Notes: generated by a model not told the origin, from the sequence alone. A stretch of DNA of 13,678 bases from an uncultured Eubacteriales bacterium (GCA_900547165.1 URFZ01000028.1:1-13678); one strand, 5' to 3'; counted from the first letter of the stretch, positions 7,000 through 13,367 are shown. Numbers and translations are program-made.

Positions 7000-8235
7000 T
7001 TGAAAAAAATCGTTTCATTCTTTTTTGTTCTGTGTACGCTTATCGCAATCTTTTCGGTTGTGACTCCCGCTGCACAGAGAACCGTTACCGTTTATAACTG
7101 GGGACAGTATATCGGAACGGGTGAAGATGACACCATTGATGTTATAGCCGAATTTGAAGCAAAGACAGGCATAAAAGTCAATTACATAACGTACGACAGC
7201 AATGAGACGCTTTGGACAAAACTCGAAATGGGCGGCTCGAACTATGACGTTATAATTCCGTCCGACTATATGATAGGACGTCTTATCGCAAACGATATGC
7301 TCGAAAAGATAAACTTCGACAACGTTCCGAATTATGCGAATATCCCGTCGGCATACAAAGGGCTTGATTATGACCCGAACGACGAATATTCCGTTCCGTA
7401 CACGTTCGGCACGGTCGGCATAATCTACAACACAAAGTATGTGACAAAAGAAATCACAAGTTGGGAGTCTTTGTGGGATCCCGATTATGCAGGTTACACG
7501 CTGATGTTTGATAATGCGCGTGATGCATTCGGTATTGCCGAACTCCGTCTCGGTTACGATCTGAACACCGAAGAGCCTGCGGAATTTGAAGAGTGCTACA
7601 AACTTCTTCTCGAACAGAAACCCGTTCTGCAAAATTATGTAATGGATCAGATATTTGACCTTTTGGAGAGCGGCGAAGCGTGGATAGCGCCGTATTATGC
7701 AGGCGACTATATGACGATGAGCGAAACAAATCCCGATCTTGCGTTCTGTTTTCCCGATGAGGGCTTCAACTACTTTGTCGATGCGATGTGCATTCCGAAA
7801 GGCGCAAAGAACAAAACGGAAGCGGAAGAGTTCATTAACTTTATGTGCGATCCCGAAATTGCAGGCAGAAATGCCGATGCGATAGGGTATGCAACTCCCG
7901 TTGACGGCGCAAAAGAATACCTTGATGAGGAATGGGCTAACAGCCCCGTTGTGTATCCATCCGAAGAAGTTCTCAAAAACGGCAGAACGTTTAACTCTCT
8001 TTCAACCGAAGCCAATCAGAAAATGGACGAACTTTGGACAAAAATGAGAGCCGCGGAGGTTTCTGATTCCGCTTCGCCTGATAACGGCGTACAGGTAGCA
8101 GCAAAAAATGATTATATGTGGATAGCATATTGTCTCGGCGGCGCCGTTGTCGGTGCGCTTGTTACATGGATATTCATGCACCGTGAATACAGAAAGCGTC
8201 TGTGTGACGATAAAGATTATTATAAAAACAAATAA
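7000..8235 (+). CDS. potD: Spermidine/putrescine-binding protein PotD, C-terminally membrane anchored
   Basis: A 411-residue extracellular solute-binding protein that delivers polyamine to PotBC. After an N-terminal Sec-type signal (Lys-Lys, then a hydrophobic run to about residue 22) the mature fold opens with TVTVYNWGQYIG, typical of PotD/PotF. The start is TTG at 7000-7002: GGAGGA lies 9 nt upstream, and the longer frame from 6943 would overlap potC and give an unlikely N-terminus. Unusually for a Gram-positive member there is no lipobox (the only early Cys, in FVLC, has Leu before it). Instead the C-terminus has a hydrophobic helix (WIAYCLGGAVVGALVTWIF) followed by basic residues, which predicts a C-terminal membrane anchor with a short cytoplasmic tail. 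A strong terminator follows 10 nt after the stop. Confidence 0.93.
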   Translation: MKKIVSFFFVLCTLIAIFSVVTPAAQRTVTVYNWGQYIGTGEDDTIDVIAEFEAKTGIKVNYITYDSNETLWTKLEMGGSNYDVIIPSDYMIGRLIANDMLEKINFDNVPNYANIPSAYKGLDYDPNDEYSVPYTFGTVGIIYNTKYVTKEITSWESLWDPDYAGYTLMFDNARDAFGIAELRLGYDLNTEEPAEFEECYKLLLEQKPVLQNYVMDQIFDLLESGEAWIAPYYAGDYMTMSETNPDLAFCFPDEGFNYFVDAMCIPKGAKNKTEAEEFINFMCDPEIAGRNADAIGYATPVDGAKEYLDEEWANSPVVYPSEEVLKNGRTFNSLSTEANQKMDELWTKMRAAEVSDSASPDNGVQVAAKNDYMWIAYCLGGAVVGALVTWIFMHREYRKRLCDDKDYYKNK

Positions 8236-8245
8236 TAAAGATTAA

Positions 8246-8286
8246 GCAAAAAATCAGCGGAAAATCCGCCGATTTTTTGCTTTTTT
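8246..8286 (+). terminator. Terminator of the potABCD operon
   Basis: GCAAAAAATC (8246-8255) pairs perfectly with GATTTTTTGC (8271-8280). Inside, after one A-C mismatch, GCGGA pairs with TCCGC around an AAA loop. Ts at 8281-8286 follow. This is a clear intrinsic terminator just after potD. Confidence 0.92.
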
Positions 8287-8403
8287 AACAGTATTCAGTC
8301 TCAAGAATTGATATAAGTACGACAAATGTCAGGGCGACATTATTTATAAATAAAATGCAAATTCATACCTAACCAACCTCAAAAATTTCCGACTATATAG
8401 GCG

Positions 8404-8415
8404 TAATGATCATTA
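8404..8415. repeat. 12-bp perfect palindrome before the sigma-like gene
   Basis: TAATGATCATTA is a perfect 12-bp palindrome ending 18 nt before the ATG at 8434 and just upstream of its AAGGTG ribosome site. It could be an operator or simply chance. The rest of 8287-8433 is AT-rich with no gene and no convincing sigma-A promoter that I can see. Confidence 0.5.
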
Positions 8416-8433
8416 TGAAATTTAAGGTGCAAA

Positions 8434-10074
8434 ATGAAAATAAACGAAATACTAAAGCTGATTAGTGATAAAGAGTTTCTTGATAAAATTTATCAATTCT
8501 CTTACCGAAGATGTAACACTTCTTATGAGGCGGAGGATCTATGCTCGGACATTATTCTCGCCGTAATATCCGCCGTACATAAACAAGAACGCATTGAGAA
8601 TTTTTATGCTTTTGTATGGACTGTTGCGCGCAGAGTTTATGCAGATCACTGCGAAAAGAGAAACAGTGTACTGCAAACAATCAGCATGGAAAACGGTGAT
8701 TATGCAATCGCGGCAAAAGAAAATGAAATTGATAGTTTTATTGAAGAAACCGCCGAGCAGGAACAGATAAAGAAAATTTTCGCGGAAATTTCTTTTCTGT
8801 CCAAAGATTACCGAGAGGTCATGGTACTTTACTATCTTGATGAAATGAAGGTAAAATATATAGCAAAAAAGCTCGGTATCAGCGAAACCACCGTAAAACA
8901 GCGTTTGTTTTTTGCACGAAATACCGTCAGAAAAGAGGTTGAAACTATGAATGAAAGAAATTTATCCTTAAAACCGGTGTCGTTGGCGTTTATCGGAACG
9001 GGGAATCCCCGCGGCAATGATCCGCGAACAAAAGCGGAGCGAATTTTATCACAAAATCTTGTTTATGCTTGTAAGGATAAAGCAAAAAGCGCAAAGGAAC
9101 TTTCCGATGAGCTTTGCGTACCCATGCCATATATTGAGGACGAGCTGGCTATTCAGCTGAAAGGCGAAAACGGCAGCTACGGACTTTTGCGCAAAATTGG
9201 CGACAAATATATTTCAAATGTGATTATTGTAGAAAACAGCGAGTTTAACGAAGCGGGAAAAATCTACACAAAGCATTTAGATGAGCTGTGCGAAAAGCTG
9301 AAAAATCACTTGCAATCGCACCGCGAGGAATTTTTGAATTTTCCGTATTTAAGCCGCCAAACCGATTTGCGGTTTATTCTTTGGACGCTTATAAGCGAAT
9401 CGGTTTGGCATCTTAAAGAGCGTGTTGACGAAATTCTTGAAACGGAGTTTTTTAAGAAGGTAAAGCAACCTCAACGAAAATTTACAACTGTCGGTGTCGC
9501 CATTCCATACGGTGCGTCTTACAGCGCCCGGTTTTACGGCTGCGACGGCAACGACACGCACGATTTCTGCGGCTATTCTTATGTTTTTATACGCAATATT
9601 TACGGCAAAAGAATGGAAAGACACTTTTATTGCGGCCAAACGATCACCAACGACGAAAAGTTGCGGTTAACACTGAAAGCAATCGGTGGAATGGATATAA
9701 ATACGCTTGATAAAACGCAAAGAGAAATTGCCGCAAAAGCGATTGAATGCGGTTTTTTAAGAAAAAACGGAGAGTTTTTAGAGCCGCGGATAGTTGCGAT
9801 TGAACAAAAGGACTGGGAGAATTTCCGCAATCTTCTTCATGGGTATTATGATTCTACTGAGGATATTGCAAAAGAGATTGCTACTGAGTTGCACGCCTAC
9901 ATGGTTTCGCACATTCAAAAGCACCTTTTAAACGAATACAAGTCGTATAACCTATTGGTTGCCGGCATCAACCTTTTGAACGATCTGATTGAAAAGTGCA
10001 TTGCCGAAGATCTGCTAACAGAGCCTCAGCAAAGAATCGGTCCGGAGGGGGTATTGCTGGTTGTTGAAAAATAA
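8434..10074 (+). CDS. ECF-like sigma-70 factor fused to a long C-terminal regulatory-type region
   Basis: A 546-residue protein, about three times the length of a plain ECF sigma factor. Residues about 10-75 fit sigma region 2 (YEAEDLCSDIILAV, then FYAFVWTVARRVYADHCEKR). Residues about 112-168 fit region 4, with the helix-turn-helix at 141-162 (KYIAKKLGISETTVKQRL). A linker with FIGTGNPRGNDPRTKAERIL follows (186-205). Next comes a second winged-helix-like stretch (about 216-262: SAKELSDELCVPMPYIEDEL, then GLLRKIGDKYIS). The remaining 280 residues have no fold I can name; they include Cys370, His376, Cys379, His397 and Cys400 in one cluster. The start ATG follows AAGGTG. No anti-sigma gene is adjacent. 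The sigma part is confident; a sensory or regulatory role for the rest is inference. Annotated relatives with similar extensions probably exist in gut Firmicutes. Confidence 0.85.
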   Translation: MKINEILKLISDKEFLDKIYQFSYRRCNTSYEAEDLCSDIILAVISAVHKQERIENFYAFVWTVARRVYADHCEKRNSVLQTISMENGDYAIAAKENEIDSFIEETAEQEQIKKIFAEISFLSKDYREVMVLYYLDEMKVKYIAKKLGISETTVKQRLFFARNTVRKEVETMNERNLSLKPVSLAFIGTGNPRGNDPRTKAERILSQNLVYACKDKAKSAKELSDELCVPMPYIEDELAIQLKGENGSYGLLRKIGDKYISNVIIVENSEFNEAGKIYTKHLDELCEKLKNHLQSHREEFLNFPYLSRQTDLRFILWTLISESVWHLKERVDEILETEFFKKVKQPQRKFTTVGVAIPYGASYSARFYGCDGNDTHDFCGYSYVFIRNIYGKRMERHFYCGQTITNDEKLRLTLKAIGGMDINTLDKTQREIAAKAIECGFLRKNGEFLEPRIVAIEQKDWENFRNLLHGYYDSTEDIAKEIATELHAYMVSHIQKHLLNEYKSYNLLVAGINLLNDLIEKCIAEDLLTEPQQRIGPEGVLLVVEK

Positions 10075-10091
10075 TCTGTTTTTTAAGAAAG

Positions 10092-10120
10092 TTGTAAAAT
10101 CCGTTGAAATATGATAAAAT
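10092..10120 (+). promoter_or_regulatory. Promoter of the DUF1653-like gene
   Basis: TTGTAA (10092-10097), a 17-bp spacer and TAAAAT (10115-10120) form a plausible sigma-A promoter starting 18 bp after the sigma-like gene. Its -10 region is identical over ten bases (ATGATAAAAT) to that of the ROK kinase promoter. Confidence 0.65.
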
Positions 10121-10150
10121 ACTCTCACAGAACCATTAAGAGGTGAGCGT

Positions 10151-10450
10151 ATTGGCAGGCAACGGAACAGGAGAATATTTGCCGGATTTTACAGACGGTA
10201 TGACGGCAAGTATATATATGTTGTGGCGGTTGTTCCCGACGCTGACACTGATGAAAAAGTCGTAATTTTTCATTACGGAACCGAAGCCTGCGGCTGCAAG
10301 TATTACACAATGACGAAAAAGTCTTTTTGTGAGCAAGTTGAGGTAAACGGAGAGTGGGTAGACAAGTTCACCCGTCAGCCGCAGGTGAAAATCACGGATA
10401 CGCATATTTTCAAATTTGGAAGAAGCAGGCTTTCCCGGTCCCGTTCGTAA
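10151..10450 (+). CDS. DUF1653-like small protein, start codon non-canonical; probably 5' half of a frameshifted gene
   Basis: This frame reads like a DUF1653 domain: FYRRYDGKYIYVVAVVPDAD, then FCEQVEVNGEWVDKFTRQ. DUF1653 has no known function. The conserved part begins well upstream of the first usual start codon (GTG 10223), and the frame is closed by a stop at 10115-10117. The only candidate at the right distance from the strong GAGGTG ribosome site (10140-10145) is ATT at 10151, so either a rare AUU start is used or a base has been lost near the start. The last ten residues (GRSRLSRSRS) look out of frame: a +1 shift at CAAATTTGG (10411-10419) would continue smoothly into the next open frame as FKLEEAGFPGPV. 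I therefore suspect one ancestral gene of about 235 codons, now broken. Alternatively these are two overlapping genes. Confidence 0.5.
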   Translation: MGRQRNRRIFAGFYRRYDGKYIYVVAVVPDADTDEKVVIFHYGTEACGCKYYTMTKKSFCEQVEVNGEWVDKFTRQPQVKITDTHIFKFGRSRLSRSRS

Positions 10451-10865
10451 AAAGCAATCAAAGGATGAGGAAGAACTGCTTTATGAGAACCGCGCTTACC
10501 GTAGCGCCGAAGCATATACCGATTATGCAAAGGATATCTGCAAAAACTATAAATCGGATGTGCGCAAATATAATTTGTGCGTTACACAAAAGCAGTATAT
10601 CGGCGTTTCGGGCAAAGCGGATTTTAATATACTGAAAGAAGATATGATTTTTTTAAATGACTGTCTTAAAACCGTGCTCAAAAGTTATGCCGCATATTTT
10701 AAGGAAAGATATATATACGGAATGTCAATTCGGAAATATGCGGAAGAACACGAAATGAACCGCGGCAGCGCCGATTACATCAATAAAAAAATTATTTCCG
10801 AGCTTGCGGCGGCACTGAAAGCTCGGGACGATTCGGACGGCGTATGTCGACTGAGTAAAAAGTAA
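10416..10865 (+). CDS. HTH (sigma region 4-like) protein, probably 3' half of the frameshifted gene
   Basis: A 149-codon frame ending at the TAA at 10863-10865. It opens with TTG 10416 but has no ribosome site there and overlaps the previous frame by 35 nt. The protein is charged and helical. Its end resembles a sigma region 4/HTH arrangement: a helical stretch (DCLKTVLKSYAAYFKERY), then GMSIRKYAEEHEMNRGSADY as a likely helix-turn-helix (around residues 105-124), then a basic tail. No domain can be named with certainty. Missing start signals and smooth continuation from the upstream frame after a one-base shift suggest that it is the C-terminal part of a single DUF1653-HTH protein. It ends 18 bp before the proposed left end of an insertion sequence remnant. 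Confidence 0.55.
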   Translation: MEEAGFPGPVRKKQSKDEEELLYENRAYRSAEAYTDYAKDICKNYKSDVRKYNLCVTQKQYIGVSGKADFNILKEDMIFLNDCLKTVLKSYAAYFKERYIYGMSIRKYAEEHEMNRGSADYINKKIISELAAALKARDDSDGVCRLSKK

Positions 10866-10909
10866 ACAGCATAACAAATACATTGCACGAGTCCGTAAAA
10901 AACGGACAA

Positions 10910-10938
10910 TTGAAAAAAAGAGCCTTCTATGGTAGAAT
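10910..10938 (+). promoter_or_regulatory. IS transposase promoter
   Basis: TTGAAA (10910-10915), a 17-bp spacer and TAGAAT (10933-10938) form a good sigma-A promoter inside the left end of the element. The -10 box lies in the 5' arm and loop of the hairpin at 10923-10970, so transcripts starting near 10945 lack the 5' arm. Confidence 0.7.
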
Positions 10939-10976
10939 AGATATATATTATCTACAATTACCATAGGAGGTTTTTT
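10923..10976 (+). promoter_or_regulatory. Hairpin masking the transposase ribosome binding site
   Basis: CCTTCTATGGTA (10923-10934) pairs with TACCATAGGAGG (10959-10970) over 12 positions with one T-G wobble. A second stem, TAGATA with TATCTA, sits inside it. The AGGAGG ribosome site (10965-10970) is in the 3' arm and six Ts follow. RNA read through from outside would hide the site or terminate. RNA from the element's own promoter cannot form the outer stem. Confidence 0.65.
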
Positions 10977-10979
10977 GTT

Positions 10980-11516
10980 ATGCCAAGAGAATATTGCCAC
11001 ATAGAGGACAATAGAGATTTTCACGCAGAATGTCCCAATCAGAAATGTGTGACGGATATTTCATACATCAAGACAGGGCAAGGTGTACTATATCTTTCGG
11101 TCATTCGAGACCTCTATGACAATAGCATTGTTGCATACAAAACCGGTACCGAACAGAACGTCAATTTTGTCCTCTCTACAATCAGAGCAGCCAAGAGAAA
11201 GGAAAAGGTCACCGCAGAGCTGCAACTCCACAGTGACCAGGGCTTTCAGTACACCTCACAAGCGTATTATAGCCTAACAAAATCATACCACATCACTCCG
11301 TCAATGTCAAGACGTGGGAATCCATATGATAACGCCTTAGCCGAAAATTTTTTCTCAATCCTCAAAACCAAATGTATTTATCGCGCGAAAATCCACACCT
11401 ATGAGGAGGCGCGCCTCCTCATAGGTGCATATTATATACAGTTCTGTAACAACGAACGTATCCAACTCAAAACAAAACTGACACCACTCGAAATGCGATG
11501 TCAGTTCATTGCTTAA
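10980..11516 (+). pseudogene. Truncated IS3-family (IS150 group) transposase OrfB, catalytic core only
   Basis: A 178-residue fragment of a DDE transposase, against about 280 residues for full OrfB. The rve integrase core is intact by eye: Asp26 (VTDISYI), Asp86 (HSDQGFQYTS) and Glu122 (DNALAENFFSILK), with 35 residues between the second Asp and the Glu as in the IS3 family. The end NNERIQLKTKLTPLEMRCQ is also typical. The N-terminal HTH_21 half is absent. The first few residues (MPREY) may come from the start of OrfA, joined by a deletion. The ATG has AGGAGG 9 nt upstream and its own promoter, so the fragment could still be made, but it is unlikely to transpose by itself. A 32-bp palindrome lies at codons 140-150. 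Confidence 0.85.
11396..11427. repeat. 32-bp perfect palindrome inside the transposase
   Basis: CACCTATGAGGAGGCG at 11396-11411 is followed without spacer by its exact reverse complement at 11412-11427. The centre is GGCGCGCC. It encodes TYEEARLLIG of the transposase. Its length, perfection and lack of a loop are striking within a coding region. Confidence 0.95.
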
Positions 11517-11613
11517 AACTTAATATTTTCTGCCATTAAGGCTGTTTTTGTACTGTCCGTACAATTTGGGGCAGTTCAAAAACGCTGAATGCTTTTTTGT
11601 TTTAAACAAAGTG

Positions 11614-12624
11614 TTATTTGTGCAGATATTCTATGAAGTCAAACATGTTCTTATCGGGAAAATGGTATCTGTCAACGTCCGAATAGCAATAAAAGAACGC
11701 TTTCGCGACATGGTTTTGGTTTTTATTATCGACAGAAAAGTTATCGTCCCAGGTTACATCGACTATCACGGGGTCGCTGCCGTCTGTCGGATATATAATG
11801 TTCCATGCGTGTCCGATGTTTTCTTCTTCATTACCTATGACGTATGAGCAGTCTATCCCCGCATATTGGCAGATAAGCGCGAATGCTCTTGCATATCCCG
11901 CGCAGACAGCCTCGGTATTTTCTTCCGCAAGAACATTCCATGCTTCCTGCATGTTTTCATAAGAGTCTTCACCCTGTAATCCGTCTTCTTCATATCCGAG
12001 AGGGGAGTACATCACTTTTTTCGCTATAAAATCGTGAATCCGCTTTGCATACCGTTGTTCTTCTATAAAACTTTGAAAACCGTTCTCGGGAACAGGATTT
12101 TTTGCAATATATTCAAGGGCTTCCGCTTTTGCTTCAAGGTCTTTTCCCCATTGCGGATAGTACAGTTTTATTCTTGCATAAAGGTCTTTCTCTTCATCGT
12201 TATCTTCAACATAGAACTCAAATGCTTCAAATCCCGCAAACAGATAATATGTAAAGGCATTGCCGAATGCCGTTTCAAGAATATTTGTTCCCTCAGAACG
12301 GTTTTTTGCGAAGTCTTTCGAAATATAGCATTCAATGAGCATATTTTCGTTTAACAGACACCACAGTATATATTCCGAAAGAGCGTTCAGACTATCAAAT
12401 ATCGGCATCTCTTCATATTTGAGTTCCCGTATTCCGAGAGGGTCGGGAGGCAGTTTTGGAACATCCTCGACCGCAAAATCAAAGTCATCGGTTATCTTTG
12501 TCGTTATCTCTGTTTCGGTCGTTTGCGGTTCAGTCGTTTCAAAACTGAAATTTATAAATCCGCAACCGTTAAAAAACAGAAGCGCCAAGATAAGACACAG
12601 CGCCGTGCAAAATTTTCTTTCCAT
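11614..12624 (-). CDS. Secreted lipoprotein with transglutaminase-like domain
   Basis: A 336-residue predicted lipoprotein. The N-terminus has basic residues, a hydrophobic core and a lipobox-like FNGC, with Cys21 as the likely lipidated residue. A Thr/Glu-rich linker follows (about 27-60) and then a long helical region. The C-terminal part carries a transglutaminase/cysteine-peptidase-like triad: Cys241 in AVCAGYARAFALICQYAGI, His272 in IGHAWN, and Asp289 in VDVTWDD. Such domains in bacteria act on peptide or cell-wall substrates; the target here is unknown. The open frame runs 69 codons further upstream, but the ATG at 12622-12624 gives the signal peptide and has AAGGA about 10 nt before it. 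It probably shares transcription with the zinc-ribbon gene upstream, through an intergenic hairpin. The stop is 35 bp from the right end of the IS remnant. Confidence 0.88.
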   Translation of the reverse strand: MERKFCTALCLILALLFFNGCGFINFSFETTEPQTTETEITTKITDDFDFAVEDVPKLPPDPLGIRELKYEEMPIFDSLNALSEYILWCLLNENMLIECYISKDFAKNRSEGTNILETAFGNAFTYYLFAGFEAFEFYVEDNDEEKDLYARIKLYYPQWGKDLEAKAEALEYIAKNPVPENGFQSFIEEQRYAKRIHDFIAKKVMYSPLGYEEDGLQGEDSYENMQEAWNVLAEENTEAVCAGYARAFALICQYAGIDCSYVIGNEEENIGHAWNIIYPTDGSDPVIVDVTWDDNFSVDNKNQNHVAKAFFYCYSDVDRYHFPDKNMFDFIEYLHK

Positions 12625-12648
12625 ATTTTTTTTATCCTTTTTAATGAG

Positions 12649-12688
12649 GCGGGAAGACATCAAAAGACGTCTTCCCGCATGATTTTTT
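12649..12688. terminator. Intergenic hairpin, terminator-like on the plus strand
   Basis: GCGGGAAGAC (12649-12658) pairs perfectly with GTCTTCCCGC (12669-12678) around a 10-base loop. Six Ts follow at 12683-12688 on the plus strand only. On the minus strand, the direction of the flanking genes, there is no U-tract after the stem. For those genes it may be an mRNA processing or stability hairpin, or a weak terminator. Confidence 0.6.
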
Positions 12689-12728
12689 GTTGATTCAGAC
12701 TGAGTTCGTTCAGCCGTTCGAAGACTTC

Positions 12729-13286
12729 TTATTTGAAGAATCTTATCTTGCCTATAACGGGAAGTTCCGCCGCTTTTCCTTTGAGCGCATTGACAATTCC
12801 GATTATAAACAAAGCAATGACTGCGACCCATACAAGCGTGAGCAGCAGGCTGATTATCCCGTACACGGTGGTCGCTGCGCCGTAACCGAAGTATGAGAAT
12901 GAGAATTTTGTTAGCGCCGCGCCTATCAGGATTTCAGAGAAGAACCAAAGCAACGCTTTGTAAACCACGCTGTAAGCCAACGAAAGCATAAACAATGCCA
13001 CGCCCTGGTTTGCATGAAATCTTGCAAATTTTGAGTTGGGTGTTGCCACAAGCGGGAGAAAGAACATCGGACCTACATAGGAAACTGCCGCAACGGCACG
13101 GTTTTCATGTTTGTCGTTACTTGCAAAATCTTCGGAAAAATCCGTTTTCCTGACCTGCGCTGTCGAATATTCGGGACGGACGCTTCCGTTTTGATTTGTT
13201 TGGACCGTTCCGACGGGTGTTCCGCAACCGGTACAGAACTTTGAGCTTTCATCGAGTTGTTTGCCGCATTTTGAGCAAAAAGCCAT
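12729..13286 (-). CDS. Zinc-ribbon multi-pass membrane protein (Tic20/DUF4870-like)
   Basis: A 185-residue protein with an N-terminal C4 zinc ribbon (Cys4, 7, 18, 21; AFCSKCGKQL, then KFCTGCG), then a polar linker to about residue 60, then a membrane part with about four hydrophobic segments. The stretch AAVSYVGPMFFLPLVA followed by KFARFHANQGVALFMLSL is characteristic of the DUF4870/Tic20-like family, whose function is unknown. The start is the ATG at 13284-13286, with GGAGGA 8 nt before it; an ATG eight codons upstream (13310) has a worse context. A consensus promoter and a 16-bp palindrome lie upstream. The transglutaminase-like lipoprotein gene follows 104 nt later. Confidence 0.88.
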   Translation of the reverse strand: MAFCSKCGKQLDESSKFCTGCGTPVGTVQTNQNGSVRPEYSTAQVRKTDFSEDFASNDKHENRAVAAVSYVGPMFFLPLVATPNSKFARFHANQGVALFMLSLAYSVVYKALLWFFSEILIGAALTKFSFSYFGYGAATTVYGIISLLLTLVWVAVIALFIIGIVNALKGKAAELPVIGKIRFFK

Positions 13287-13306
13287 TTTTATATTCCTCC
13301 GAATCC

Positions 13307-13322
13307 CCATATTGCAATATGG
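13307..13322. repeat. 16-bp perfect palindrome in the 5' leader of the zinc-ribbon gene
   Basis: CCATATTGCAATATGG is its own reverse complement. It lies just after the predicted transcription start and directly before the ribosome site of the zinc-ribbon gene. It could be a repressor operator or a small mRNA hairpin. Confidence 0.7.
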
Positions 13323-13338
13323 TAAATTTACTGATTTA

Positions 13339-13367
13339 ATTATATATTATCTTGTCGGCTTTGTCAA
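13339..13367 (-). promoter_or_regulatory. Promoter of the zinc-ribbon gene
   Basis: Reading the minus strand, a perfect TTGACA (13362-13367), a 17-bp spacer and a perfect TATAAT (13339-13344) form a full-consensus sigma-A promoter. Strong basal expression is expected unless repressed, possibly at the palindrome just downstream. Confidence 0.88.

Larger units (their letters stand above)
10884..11578 (+). mobile_element. Internally deleted IS150-group (IS3 family) insertion sequence remnant
   Basis: The right end, read inward on the minus strand from 11578, is TGAACTGCCCCAAATTGT followed by ACGGACA, a typical IS150-type end. The left end at 10884 also starts TG and ends ACGGACA over the same 25 bp. 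The two share 14 of 25 bases and remain alike further in (AGCCTT, one or two bases, then ATGG). The element therefore spans TG...CA and 695 bp, about half of a full IS150-type element (about 1.4 kb). The first gene and the N-terminal half of the transposase are missing. No 3-bp target duplication is seen (CAT on the left, AAA on the right), so it is old or rearranged. The left boundary is less certain than the right. Confidence 0.7.

Noticed and set aside
8371..8393. AACC...CGAC, 15 bp apart, as an ECF-type promoter for autoregulation of the sigma-like gene
   Set aside because: The match to known ECF promoter patterns is weak and such short motifs occur by chance in AT-rich DNA.
10891..10907. 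GTCCGT-AAAAA-ACGGAC hairpin as a terminator for the upstream gene
   Set aside because: The stem is only 6 bp and is not followed by a T-tract; it lies in the inferred left end of the IS element and is better explained as part of that end.
8281..11578. CRISPR array or complete defence island in the accessory block
   Set aside because: No spaced direct repeats, no Cas, restriction, toxin-antitoxin or abortive-infection protein motifs were found.
11596..11611. TTTGTTTTAAACAAAG as a terminator for the lipoprotein gene
   Set aside because: A short AT-only stem with no T-tract on the minus strand; too weak to call.
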